64,000 nucleotides of DNA from Flavobacteriales bacterium UBA1986 (GCA_002336245.1 DDDG01000027.1:42592-106591), one strand, 5' to 3'. Positions 53,523 to 63,900 are shown, counted from the first letter of the stretch. Program-made: numbers and translations. Notes: generated by a model from the sequence alone, not told the origin.

Positions 53523-56500
53523 TTATCGGGATTTCACCGAACTATTCTTGCTTTCTGCATATTCCGTCTCCAACAATTCTTGAATGTCCCGATCTAATTT
53601 TTGAATGTCACCGATTACCTTAACCCTGCTAGATACCAAGCCTGAGAGTTTGTTATAATCTCCAGCATAAGACTTATAGTTGCTCGTCATCCAACTGAAG
53701 AGTGTTGATGTATCTGTGGTACTTTCCTGAAGTTTTTCATCCCCTTTGCGCTTACTATGAAGGTGAGCTTGTTTGAACTTGTTTAGCTCCTCTAAGAGTT
53801 GTTGCTTTTCTTTGGCTTTTTTCAAATATGGAACCATGGCTTTTTGGTAAGTACCATACTTCCCTCCCTTGTAGGTGCCATCCGATTCAACCTTTCCATA
53901 ATAGATTTCCAGGTTGCTAATTAACTCTCCATAGTAGTCAACAAATACACTAGCCAAACTGACATATTCACCTAGTTTTTGTGTTGTTTCCCGTACTCCT
54001 GCAACCGTTTCTTCATCTGTTTTGGTTGCTATGACAAGAGATCTATTGTTGAATTCTTCTTGAATGCCTAACCAGTTGCATCGCATGTCGATGAACTGGT
54101 TGTATGATAGCATGTTCCCTATTGCAACATCATAGAATTTGAGAAGCTTCTTGTCACTGTCGCGGGAAGTAGATTTGAAATCAGTGTGTTTTGCTGTATC
54201 CTTGGTCTTGATTGATTTGATTACGTCTTTCTTTTCCTCGGAGCTAAATCGGTGCGTATAATCGGTGCTTAGAAGTCCAAGGATATTGGCTTCCTTAGCT
54301 TCCTCTTTCACGTCAGGATCGACTTTATCCATGAGTTCTTTCTCATTTGCCAAACCATCCGATTTAGATCGTTTATGGAATTTGACATCCTCTCCTTTCT
54401 CCATTTCAATTCTACCCAGTGTCGTTTTACCCAATTCGATGCTAAATCGTTTCTGGAAGAAATATAAAGCGGTCGCAACGATATCGAGTGAGGCCTTTAA
54501 ATGGACAGCTCCTCCTAGTTTGTAAGTGATCCCTTGTTCTCCTTTTTTGAATTTATCTCCTTTTGGAGGCTCCCCAACTGGATATGATTTTCGATAGCCA
54601 ACCTTTCCTTTGAGTTCAATTTCACCTGATGCCACCAAGAGCAAAGCGAGCGCCAAGAGAAGTTCACTACCAGCCTGGATTCCACCAAACACTCCTGCTT
54701 CTACAAATGCCTTGAAACCTTCGTGTTCCACATCGATTGTCAACTGATTGTCCTCGTAACTGACTTCCCCAACCAACTTCTTACCGAAATCAGCTCCATA
54801 GGCGACAAACAAGCCGAATACAGCCGAAATCCCTGGGAAGACTGGAATTCCAGCGCTCAATTCATAGCGACTGCTTGAGCCACCCATGTAACTTGCAAGC
54901 TCAGCCAACGGATTAGTAGCTTCAATTTTAGCTGACGCCTTCTCAATGTTGTAATAGGGTTTTGAGAGTTGGTCGAGGTTGACGCCAACACCACCTTTGA
55001 TTTTTCCAGTAGTCTTAACATCAAGGAATGAAGGTAATTCTAGACCGATTTCTCCTTTTGCTTCCGCTTTGTACTCCTCTCCCTTTTTCAGTAAGGCAAA
55101 CTCTTCGGGTTTTAGGGAAAAGACCTTCATTGCCTTGATCTCCTTCCCACCAGATGTGGCTGCAATTTTGGTGAAATCGAATCCAGTCGTACCATAAGAC
55201 ACGTCCTCCCCAATCAAAGTAACAGGAGTGTCAAGGATGGTCCCTTCGGCTTTAGCCTTCTTAGCTTTGATTCGCTTTTTCTGAAGACTGTACTGAAGTT
55301 TTTCCAAGGAGAAATTGAAGTTCTTGAAATCGGTTTTTAGTTCTCCGTCCTTGATCTTCACATTGACCAGCTCGTGTTTCGCTGTCGTGTCAAAAGCAAA
55401 GGTTACGTCACCACTGGCGTCAATTCCAAAGGCATTTAAGGAGGCTTTGCTCCGCACGAGGATCACGTGACTCTTGATGAATGTGATTGAAGGATCCTTT
55501 ATTTTTATTCCAGAATCACCACCAAACTCCCCTTCAATTTTACCTGTTGCTTTCTGTACATCGAAACCTTCCTTACCACTGTAGGAAATGTTCTCAGCCT
55601 CTACGCTTACTTTAGAACCCAACAAATCTGTCTCGGCGGAAGCCTTTTCTGCTTTCAGTTTATCTATTGAGCTGTCGTAGTCGATATTGGTAACTTTAAA
55701 ATTCAAGCCAAGGACATCTGCCTCCACTGTGCCCTCATCAATTTCAACTTTTCTGACTTTATGTTCATCGGTTGTATCGAGCGCAACTTTGCCATTGAGT
55801 TTGCCTTTGACTGAAGGACCCGAAAAGGCAACGACTCCTTGTAGTAAAATGACATGCCCTCTTGAATAGACGACCGAGGCATTTGTCAGTTTGATGCCCA
55901 AGCCGGTATCAACTTCATCTGCCGTGCCGACCAATTTGTCAAAATCAAATACACCCTTCGTATACGACGCATTGTGCAAGGTCAAGGAAAGATTGGTCCC
56001 AAGAAGCTTGAATTTGCCAGTGCCTTTTTTCGCGGTGAAGGAATTCTTGGCGAACTCATAGTTCATGTCGGATACCTCTACATTTATTTCTCCAACCTTG
56101 GCTTTTGCAGATGCTTTTTTCACCCTAATGTCCTCGAACCCTCCTTCACTGTCGAATAGGATTTGAACCTCCCCCTTGGAGTCTAGAAGTCCCTCATAAT
56201 TCAATTTCAGCAATCCTTTGAAGATCAGATTGCCACTGCTTAAGTCATAGCCCGCCTTGATCTGCCTCGCTGTAAATCCGAGTTTCGTGTCCAGATCACC
56301 GACATCAACTTCATCAGTTTTGATCAAGGCTTTTTCCCGTTCAGCGAATTCCTGCACTTCCGAGACATATAGGATATTCACGGAAGGAGGATACCTCTTT
56401 TTATAGTCATCTTTGAGCATTTTGACCTCCTTATATTTTTGAACAGCACTAGAGAAAGCGGTGCGATTCGAAATTGGATTGGAACGGAATGCTATGAGAT

Positions 56501-57533
56501 CTTTTTCTAGGGAATCGTAGTAGTTGATGATCTGTGGGTAATTCGAAGTGGTCTGGTTCAGAAATTTGTAAATGGACTTTTGTTTCTTCAATTCATTCTC
56601 GTCAGCCTTTCCTCCAGAATCTTGATTGATTGCGTGCTTCTCCAACCAAGTGCGCGCAAGGGGCTTCAGCTCCATCAACAGATTCTGTTTCATCAGTACA
56701 TCCTTCGACTTATTGAATTCATCCGCTTTCCGCATGAATTGAGAATAAGTGCTTTCATTCCCCCTCCATCGATTGAAGCGAGCCCCCAATGTTAACTCAC
56801 CTTCATAGGTGATCTCAGAACCTTCCCCCATGTCGGCGCCCTGATCTTGGTGTTCTTTTAGATTGTCTTGGTATTCTTCTGATAGTGGGTCAAATGAAGC
56901 TTCGCGGCTTTCCTGAACTTTATCAAAAGCCTCAACATCCTCAAAGCCCTTCAACTGCGCAGTCCCATTTCCTTCAAAACGACCTTGAGTCACTTCCGGC
57001 GAATCCTTCAACTGGAAACTTGCCGCCTTCGCTCCCATCACATCCGCCTCTTTCTCTAATGAAGGATCGTCGTTGATGGGCACCTTGCTCTTCATTTGGG
57101 TGGTGGGCTTTACCCGTCCTTGTTTTTGCTGGGCTACGTGCCAAGCTTCGTGAGGTAGATGTTTCTCTTGTCCTGAAGCGAGGTGGATGTCCGTACCCTG
57201 AGCGTATGCATGGGCATTGAGCTGTGCTGGTTTGTCGGAGTTGTAGTGGACTTTTACATCGTCCATGGAATGGCCGGAGAGGGACTCTACTCCAGATTTC
57301 AAATTGTCGGGTAAACCGCCTTGGTTGGCTTGTCCTCCCCCACCTGAATCGGAACCCTCTTTGAGTTGAACAGGATTCTCTGAGTTGGCTGTATCGACTT
57401 TAGATTTTAACTGCTTGAGATTGGCAGCTTCAGGGCGGTTGTCTTCTACACCACCCCCTTTGGTTTTGTTCTGAAGTGAAACGCTCTTCTGTTCTGAGCT
57501 TGAACGCTCCTTGGTATTTGACTTGGTGAACAT
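53523..57533 (-). CDS. eCIS-associated DUF4157 metalloprotease-like giant protein
   Basis: A 1,336-residue protein. Residues 1-30 are polar, then leader VEDNRPEAANLKQLKSK (about 29-45), then the eCIS core domain DUF4157 (about 75-150: GVESLSGHSMDDVKVHYNSD and the zinc motif HEAWH at 128-132). A charged helical region follows (about 200-390), then about 500 residues of beta-type repeats of about 95-135 residues (TDEHKVRKVEIDEGTVEAD; TAKHELVNVKIKDGELKTD; GKEGFDVQKATGK), a Gly/Ala hydrophobic patch near 950-1000 (GSELLLALALLLVASG) and a coiled-coil-like tail (about 1090-1336). DUF4157 marks proteins of eCIS loci; this is a candidate cargo. It starts 14 bases after the YbjN-like gene. Confidence 0.88.
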   Translation of the reverse strand: MFTKSNTKERSSSEQKSVSLQNKTKGGGVEDNRPEAANLKQLKSKVDTANSENPVQLKEGSDSGGGGQANQGGLPDNLKSGVESLSGHSMDDVKVHYNSDKPAQLNAHAYAQGTDIHLASGQEKHLPHEAWHVAQQKQGRVKPTTQMKSKVPINDDPSLEKEADVMGAKAASFQLKDSPEVTQGRFEGNGTAQLKGFEDVEAFDKVQESREASFDPLSEEYQDNLKEHQDQGADMGEGSEITYEGELTLGARFNRWRGNESTYSQFMRKADEFNKSKDVLMKQNLLMELKPLARTWLEKHAINQDSGGKADENELKKQKSIYKFLNQTTSNYPQIINYYDSLEKDLIAFRSNPISNRTAFSSAVQKYKEVKMLKDDYKKRYPPSVNILYVSEVQEFAEREKALIKTDEVDVGDLDTKLGFTARQIKAGYDLSSGNLIFKGLLKLNYEGLLDSKGEVQILFDSEGGFEDIRVKKASAKAKVGEINVEVSDMNYEFAKNSFTAKKGTGKFKLLGTNLSLTLHNASYTKGVFDFDKLVGTADEVDTGLGIKLTNASVVYSRGHVILLQGVVAFSGPSVKGKLNGKVALDTTDEHKVRKVEIDEGTVEADVLGLNFKVTNIDYDSSIDKLKAEKASAETDLLGSKVSVEAENISYSGKEGFDVQKATGKIEGEFGGDSGIKIKDPSITFIKSHVILVRSKASLNAFGIDASGDVTFAFDTTAKHELVNVKIKDGELKTDFKNFNFSLEKLQYSLQKKRIKAKKAKAEGTILDTPVTLIGEDVSYGTTGFDFTKIAATSGGKEIKAMKVFSLKPEEFALLKKGEEYKAEAKGEIGLELPSFLDVKTTGKIKGGVGVNLDQLSKPYYNIEKASAKIEATNPLAELASYMGGSSSRYELSAGIPVFPGISAVFGLFVAYGADFGKKLVGEVSYEDNQLTIDVEHEGFKAFVEAGVFGGIQAGSELLLALALLLVASGEIELKGKVGYRKSYPVGEPPKGDKFKKGEQGITYKLGGAVHLKASLDIVATALYFFQKRFSIELGKTTLGRIEMEKGEDVKFHKRSKSDGLANEKELMDKVDPDVKEEAKEANILGLLSTDYTHRFSSEEKKDVIKSIKTKDTAKHTDFKSTSRDSDKKLLKFYDVAIGNMLSYNQFIDMRCNWLGIQEEFNNRSLVIATKTDEETVAGVRETTQKLGEYVSLASVFVDYYGELISNLEIYYGKVESDGTYKGGKYGTYQKAMVPYLKKAKEKQQLLEELNKFKQAHLHSKRKGDEKLQESTTDTSTLFSWMTSNYKSYAGDYNKLSGLVSSRVKVIGDIQKLDRDIQELLETEYAESKNSSVKSR

Positions 57534-57547
57534 GCCCTTAGATGCGC

Positions 57548-58072
57548 TTATGGAAGCTTGGCAACGGCCTCTTCGTAGCTAATCCGTTCGGAGTTGAACT
57601 GCATCAAGGTAGGGCTGAATGCGTCCAACACAAAGGAGAGCAAGGGTAATAGGTTCATCACATTGGCAATGTGATCGTCCACTAGGTCGTAACGTGGCAT
57701 GGGGTGCACATAACGCAAACTGAGTTTACCTGTGTCGGCTAGGAAATAGGAACCGATGGGAATGGTGTTGTTCAAACGATGAATCAAATTGGACAACTGA
57801 ACCTTTTTGCTTTTGTCAATCTCAACTTCAGTTTCCGCAAAGAACTGCAAGAGCTTCGCACCCTCAAACAGCCGCTCGGGCATTTTGACATAGTTCAACA
57901 CAAAAACATTCCGGTTCTGCTCGTAAGATGATTTCACCTCAACGAAGAGGGAGGGCGTGGGAAGCAGCTCTGTGGGATTCAAGTATTTCACATTGACCTC
58001 TTCATCCCTAAGCAGGTCTTCCAATCGCTGCAAATCAGCTTGAAAGACGGTGTTTTGTAGTTCTATGCTCAC
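57548..58072 (-). CDS. YbjN-like small protein, possible cargo chaperone
   Basis: A 174-residue soluble protein with GTG start 58072. The middle and C-terminal pattern (LSNLIHRLNNTIPIGSYFLA, TGKLSLRYVHPMP, HIANVMNLLPLLSFVLDAFS) resembles the YbjN/type III-secretion-chaperone-like fold: a small alpha/beta domain with a long terminal helix. The assignment is by pattern only. It lies 14 bases upstream of the DUF4157 gene and 230 bases after the glycine-zipper gene, inside the cargo part of the eCIS operon, which makes a chaperone or loading role attractive. It lacks the EDNRP leader. Confidence 0.6.
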   Translation of the reverse strand: MSIELQNTVFQADLQRLEDLLRDEEVNVKYLNPTELLPTPSLFVEVKSSYEQNRNVFVLNYVKMPERLFEGAKLLQFFAETEVEIDKSKKVQLSNLIHRLNNTIPIGSYFLADTGKLSLRYVHPMPRYDLVDDHIANVMNLLPLLSFVLDAFSPTLMQFNSERISYEEAVAKLP

Positions 58073-58302
58073 TTTCTTTAAGTCTTCTGGGTTGAACCCG
58101 TTCCACGAAATACTCTGAGAAAATTAAGAGGAAATTGGGGAGGTTTTCAAAGTGCCTGGGGCCAACTTTTCCACGAAAGGGAAATAGTTATTAAGGGTTA
58201 TGATGAACTCCCAGAAAGCTATTTACTGATAACATTCGGCAAAAAAGAGTCTTCACATATTCATGCGTCAGAATCTTCTTACCTAGAATAAGCCTGTGAT
58301 GC
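58073..58302. other. 230-base gap inside the eCIS cargo operon
   Basis: This is the only sizeable gap in the minus-strand eCIS gene series. I find no coding frame, no TAnnTTTG box and no terminator-like stem that I would defend. The decamer TTCCACGAAA occurs twice (58101-58110 and 58149-58158 region). A promoter for the YbjN-like and DUF4157 genes could lie here. Confidence 0.35.
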
Positions 58303-59550
58303 TTACCTCGGCCCCATTGGCCTCTTACTCGCTTCAGGTCTGGGAGGTCCATATCTTCCTTCATTAACGTCATCCAATCCATAACTTCCTCCCTGTACGT
58401 TATCGAATAGACTATGATCTATTCCGGCCTGCTGATTCTCCTTTATAACCTCTTTTTTTCTACGGTTCCGTTCGAATGCTGCGCTGGCCAAAGTACCTGC
58501 CCCTGCTGCTCCTATCATAGCTCCTGCAGGGCCGGCAACCAAACCACCTGCTAATCCGCCGACGATTGCACTTCCAGTTACTAAGGCACCTTTCAACATT
58601 TCACGACCAAAAGCCCGACGACCTTTTTGTTTTGGAGACTTTTGATTTGCTCTTTCCTCATCTGTCATTCCCGCTTGCTCTTTTCTAGTCTTCTTCCTCT
58701 TACGATATCTTTCAACAAGGCCGCCTCCAGCGGCCCCAATCATACCACCAACTGCAGCTCCTGCAACGGCTCCGAGAGGACCTGCAGCACTACCCACCAA
58801 GCCACCTACAAGAGCTCCTCCAACCGCGGCTGTGCCCTTTATTGCTTCAGCTCCACCAGCCAACGCACCTTTTGTGCCGGCACTTTTTTCATTTTTCAGC
58901 TGCTCTTCACTCATGCCTTCTTGGCTTTTACGGGTTTCTCTCCATCCCTGATATGCTTCCCATCCGGCTCCAACAAGTGCACCTGCTCCAGCTCCGATTG
59001 CAGCTCCAGCTAGAGTACCTGCTCCAGGGATAACCGACCCTATTGCAGCACCAGCCAATGCCCCTCCAGTTGTCAAAACCCCCTTCGCACCCTCTCGACC
59101 AAATCTGAGGTTGGCCTTTTCCTCTGGCGTTTTACCCTTGTCCGACTGCCTAGATGCATAATCCGCATTCATCTTCCGCAAATCATCTCGAGTGGACTCG
59201 CGTGCATGAACCGCGTTGCTTCTACCTCTAGTTTGAGGCTCATCAGGAGCATAGAGTGGATTGTACTGCCATTGAATTCCATCGTCGTCGTCTTGTACAG
59301 AATCCATAACAGGGGCAGTATTCAAGGGATTTGAAGTCATTTCGACACCATCTTCCAATTGAACAACATTCGTTGAGGAAATTGAAGTTGCCTGATTCGC
59401 GAGGGTCTTCAGCTTCATCTGAACAACAGCCTCCGGCCGATTGTCCTCAAAGGCAGGCTTATCAGCACTCGCCAATTGGGCGGTGGCGCCTGCATCGGCA
59501 TTCACCGACTGAGGTGCGGTAGTGGTCGTATTTGTTTTCTCCAGTGCCAT
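58303..59550 (-). CDS. Putative eCIS cargo with three glycine-zipper membrane segments
   Basis: A 415-residue protein with no signal peptide. Residues 1-33 are Thr/Ala-rich, followed by the leader FEDNRPEAVVQMKLKTLANQ (about 34-53). After an acidic linker (DSVQDDDDGIQWQYNPLYAP) come three hydrophobic glycine-zipper blocks (about 160-200, 235-285 and 330-365; e.g. GALAGAAIGSVIPGAGTLAG, AVGGALVGGLVGSAAG, AGGLVAGPAGAMIGAAGAG). They are separated by two related polar linkers, RKSQEGMSEEQLKNEKSAG and RKEQAGMTDEERANQKSPK. A basic/proline tail closes it. Glycine-zipper stacks are seen in membrane-inserting toxins. It begins 20 bases after the ATPase stop. Confidence 0.75.
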   Translation of the reverse strand: MALEKTNTTTTAPQSVNADAGATAQLASADKPAFEDNRPEAVVQMKLKTLANQATSISSTNVVQLEDGVEMTSNPLNTAPVMDSVQDDDDGIQWQYNPLYAPDEPQTRGRSNAVHARESTRDDLRKMNADYASRQSDKGKTPEEKANLRFGREGAKGVLTTGGALAGAAIGSVIPGAGTLAGAAIGAGAGALVGAGWEAYQGWRETRKSQEGMSEEQLKNEKSAGTKGALAGGAEAIKGTAAVGGALVGGLVGSAAGPLGAVAGAAVGGMIGAAGGGLVERYRKRKKTRKEQAGMTDEERANQKSPKQKGRRAFGREMLKGALVTGSAIVGGLAGGLVAGPAGAMIGAAGAGTLASAAFERNRRKKEVIKENQQAGIDHSLFDNVQGGSYGLDDVNEGRYGPPRPEASKRPMGPR

Positions 59551-59570
59551 TGATGCTCTCCTACCCTATT

Positions 59571-60920
59571 CTAATGCGCCTCTGAATTGATGGTAATTCC
59601 TTCTTTGGAAAGCTCACGTTTGATGCCAATCAAAATGTCCTTTTCTTGAACCACATTGTTTTTCCTTTTCGCCGAAGCGATGGAGCAGTACCTCAATACA
59701 TTGATGATACTGCCGCCAGTAATCTCATAGTTCTTGGCAATCTTCGCAAGATCCACGTCTCCAAGTTCAAAATTGGAGAAATGCTTTTGCCACAATTCTA
59801 GACGAAGGTTTGAACTTGGTTTTGGGAAATACACCAAACTCTGAAAACGTCGAAGAAATGCCTCGTCGATGTTGTCCTTAAAATTGCTGGCAAGAATCAC
59901 CACTCCATGGTAATCTTCAATTCGCTGAAGCAAGTAGGCCACTTGCTGATTGGCAAACATATCGTTGCTCGATTGCGTTTTCATGCGCTTGCTGAAAAGC
60001 GCGTCGGCTTCGTCAAAAAAAAGAATCCAATTCTTCGATTCCGCCATGTCGAACAACTTCGATAAGTTCTTCTCGGTCTCTCCAATGTACTTGGAAACTA
60101 CTGACGAAAGGTCTACACGGTAGACGTCCATCCCATGACTCTTACCCAACAAACCAGCAGTCATAGACTTCCCCGTTCCCGGAGGTCCGTGGAACAATGC
60201 ACGATATCCTCGCTTCAAGAATTTCTCCAATCCCCAGCCTTGCATGATCTGCTGCTCGTGCTGAATCCAAGATTTGATGTGGTTGATTTCCTCCAATACA
60301 TTTTGATCGAACACGGCGTCTTCCCAATTGAGCTTGGTGGACAAAAGATGGGCTGGGAAACTTGGCGAAAAGCGTGGCTGATAATCTTCGTTTAAGGTGA
60401 ACTTGGTGAGGTATTCTTTGCTAAGAATCAATTCCCCCGACCACATGGGTTCGTATTCGTTGGTAAAACCCAAGGACAACACATTCTTCTTGTATAGTGG
60501 ACTCTCTTCATCCAACAGTCGCTGAAGCTCGAAGCGTTTATCCAAATCACCCCCAGCAATGATGAACACCGCCGTTTCTCCTGTGGGCATAAATCCGCTG
60601 TGCTTCTCCCCTTTCAATCCACCGAATTCGGCATAAACGCGATCGATGGTGGCGTTTTTCGTGAAGAAAATGTCGAAGACTGCTGGGCGCAAGTGAGGAG
60701 CCAAAGCGATTAGAATCAGCAAGCGTCCTGAATCACCTATTTGCAACTCGCGAATGCTGTGGGCATAGTAAGAGGAATCCATGCTCAAATCGGGCGCCTG
60801 CGGATAAAGTACTTCGTTGGTTTGCTGGAAGTAATCGGAAAAGCGGTAGGTGATCATCTGGTTCAACCACTCCAATTCCCTATTCAGGGTATTCAAACTG
60901 GGTTGATGATCTAGAGCCAT
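59571..60920 (-). CDS. eCIS AAA+ ATPase (Afp15-like)
   Basis: A 449-residue ATPase. Residues 1-190 are an N-terminal domain typical of eCIS ATPases (LNTLNRELEWLNQMITYRF). The AAA+ core has Walker A GPPGTGKS (Lys251), Walker B WILFFDEADALF (about 300-311), sensor-1 VVILASNFKDNIDEAFLRR with the arginine finger pair, and a C-terminal helical lid (YEITGGSIINVLRYC). Afp15-type ATPases are conserved in eCIS loci and are thought to act in assembly or cargo loading. Its start overlaps the tape-measure gene stop by 10 bases. The cargo gene follows. Confidence 0.95.
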   Translation of the reverse strand: MALDHQPSLNTLNRELEWLNQMITYRFSDYFQQTNEVLYPQAPDLSMDSSYYAHSIRELQIGDSGRLLILIALAPHLRPAVFDIFFTKNATIDRVYAEFGGLKGEKHSGFMPTGETAVFIIAGGDLDKRFELQRLLDEESPLYKKNVLSLGFTNEYEPMWSGELILSKEYLTKFTLNEDYQPRFSPSFPAHLLSTKLNWEDAVFDQNVLEEINHIKSWIQHEQQIMQGWGLEKFLKRGYRALFHGPPGTGKSMTAGLLGKSHGMDVYRVDLSSVVSKYIGETEKNLSKLFDMAESKNWILFFDEADALFSKRMKTQSSNDMFANQQVAYLLQRIEDYHGVVILASNFKDNIDEAFLRRFQSLVYFPKPSSNLRLELWQKHFSNFELGDVDLAKIAKNYEITGGSIINVLRYCSIASAKRKNNVVQEKDILIGIKRELSKEGITINSEAH

Positions 60921-63900
60921 TCTACGTTCAATCTTTTCTCCATCCAGGGCAATTTAATCATTCCAAATGCCCAGGGCATTGACTCCATCAATATATCCAA
61001 AGTTTTCTTTTCTACCTTGAGTTCCCACGTCTTTTCTGTCTCTTCAATGAAGCCATCGCGGATGAGGAATCCTTCGCGCAACGCACCTGCGCTGGAGCCC
61101 TTCATTTTCTCCCAGTTTTGCATCAATCCGCCCAACATCATCTCCGAAGTTTTAATCTCGTTTTCAGTCAGGGCAATCTCCAAAGGAACAGGTACTGAGA
61201 GCTTCAAGCCACAAAGAACTTTATTTAAGATCAACTCGTGCTCGGGTGCTTCAGCTTCGCCTGTAGCGACGAATTGCAATAAGTGCACTCCGCGCACAGC
61301 ATCGGCTTCAGTTTTGAATGCTCCGTTCTCAACCATCTCCAACATTTCGAAATAGCGACTGAAATACGGCCACGCGATGACCATGCCGGCATTTTTAATC
61401 AAAATGCGGTGCTCTAAAATATCGTCCTCACTCTCTTTTTGCTCGTTTTTCTCTACCAGAAGCTTTTTAAGTTTTTGTTCTCGCTCCCTTCCCTGAACCT
61501 CCAAATCGCCTTCTACTTGGCGTGCTCCTTCCTCATTAGACTCAGCTTCCAATTGATCCGGAACAGGAGTTTGAGCCTCTTCATTCCTCGCCTTCTTTTC
61601 ACTCGACGATTGCTCATTGGGAGCCCGTGCTTCTTCTCCCAATTTTTGAAGTTGATCGAATAAGGCCTTTGACTCTGAATCGAGCTTTAACTTCTTTCTT
61701 GCTTTCTTCAAATCCTCCATACTTAAGGATTGCGCGCCGAGTAATTTCTGAATGGCTGCAATCATTAAATCCTGAGTAGAAAAACCCTGGCGCTGGGGTG
61801 ATCTCGACATTTCTAACATACTCGAGATGTAGGCTTTCTCCCACAGATCGACCGTGAAGGACTTATGCAGCTTAGGTAAAACGATCGCTAGTTTTGTCTT
61901 ATTCACGAGGAGTCGCTCCCTTTGTTTGGGGTATAAGAGTTCAATCAAGAAATGTTGAAATACTGGCATTTCATCCCGAGCAACTCGCTTCATAATTCGT
62001 TCGGATCTGAAACTTTCCTCAAGGACTGAAACTAGTGTCTTCTTCACTCGAGCCGACTGTGAAAAGAGTGAAGCAAGAAAGCTCTTAAAGTCAATTTCGT
62101 ATGGCGTGCCAACTGGAAGACTTCCCGATCTGACATAATACTGAAACAGAAACTGTAGATCGTACACTGCTTTAAAGGAGAGCAAACTGCGCTTCATGGA
62201 AACATCTTCTCGGGGCTCTTCTCCCAATACCTGATTGAGAAGCTGCTTCAATGGAAGGAATCGAACTTGACCAGCTTCAATGAAGTTATCGACCAAGCTC
62301 ATCCAAGTCTTACCCAATTCAGCGGCCTTCATATTCAGTTTTGAGCTGAAATGGAAGAAGGCAAACCGCAAGTAGGACTCGGGGCCAGACTTGGTGTTTT
62401 GCGCGAACCATTTGATGGATTCAACCTTCCATGCATCGGGCAATTTGTGATCACTGAACTCATAGACCAGCAAATTGAGACTGATTGAGAAGCCACCAAG
62501 GTTTGGAGAAGTTCCAATCAACAGACGTTCAAAGCCGTCGAGTTTCATTTCTTTCAAAAGCTCGGTGAGTATCTCTTCAAACTGACCCGAAATGAGTGCT
62601 TTTTGAAGAAAGACCTTCGGGCTTTCCGACAAAAGCTTGTCGACCAAACCTTCCCTCTGCTTTTTAAGCGACTTCTGCTCAGTCTCAAACTGAGAAGATG
62701 CCCACCAAGGAAGCTGCTTTCGCAAAAGAATGTAGATCAAGAGGTCCCATTCGCTTGCACTCTCATATGATACTGAAGGTGAATCAAGCAATGCCAATCG
62801 CTCTTTGATGTCTGATGCCAACTTAGACCTCTTTTTTGAAATTCCTTCAAGCAAATCTTGCCGCGACAATCCAAATTCTAAAATCGCCGTTTGAACTACA
62901 TCCAGAATGGCCAAGCGGATGTTCCCGGCACTTCGATGCATCATCGAAAGCAATCTTGGCTTCATGTATATCTCCAAAGAGTCTTTTGATATCACTTCAC
63001 TCAAAACGCTTTGGAGCTGCCGCAATGCCAGCTTCCATTCTTGCCACAAGTCAGGATAAAAACTCTTGAGCAAATCCTGCATTCCCTTTTCTCCAATGAG
63101 GCCAAACAGACGTTCGACAGATTCCTCACTTTCGAGCACGACTGAGACTTTGTGTTTAAACAAGCTTGGAAAGAGCGCTGAAATCTGCTTGATCAACGCG
63201 TGAAGCTCACTCTTGCTTTGAAGCGAACTCCAGCTTGGCACCCTCCCCGACTCAAGGAGCTCATCAAGCAAATCGAACACCTGCCGCGATTCTACTTCAG
63301 AGCGAATTCCAAAACGCAATACCTCAGGTGGGATCTTGGACAATGTGGTCTTGGTAATCTTCTCGATGTGTTGCTGATCAGTAGGCAATTCAGATAAAAA
63401 GGCGCGATAACTAAGCGATGCTTTCTGCTCCCAAATGGCCTTCAAATCTTCCAACTGAAGGTCTTTCCTCGAGCGAATCTGAAACTCGATTGCCTGAATC
63501 AAATTGAATTCAGAATCGTCTTCCGTCTTGGAGGTTTCTGCCAAAAGTTTTAAAAACTCAGCCACGGGAATGTTGAATACACCAGCAATGAAAACTTCTC
63601 TTCTATTCGAATCGAGAAGATTTAGAATTTTACGGATGAAGAGTGATGGCGAAGCCGATTGTCGGATTGCATCGAACAGTTTTTTCCGATGAAAGACCAT
63701 CGTACTCATGAGCATTTCCTCAAGCTTTTCTGGCACTTCCATTTCCCCCTCAAGACCTAAGCTGAGCAGCTTATCCAATTCGACGTAATCCGTCTGGAAT
63801 GATGGAGAACTGCTCGATTGAACATGATCAATTTGGTATGGGTAATTGCTCTGAAGAAAAAGGTGGAAGAGTTCTGGCTGAAAGCTGTCGGACTGACTGG

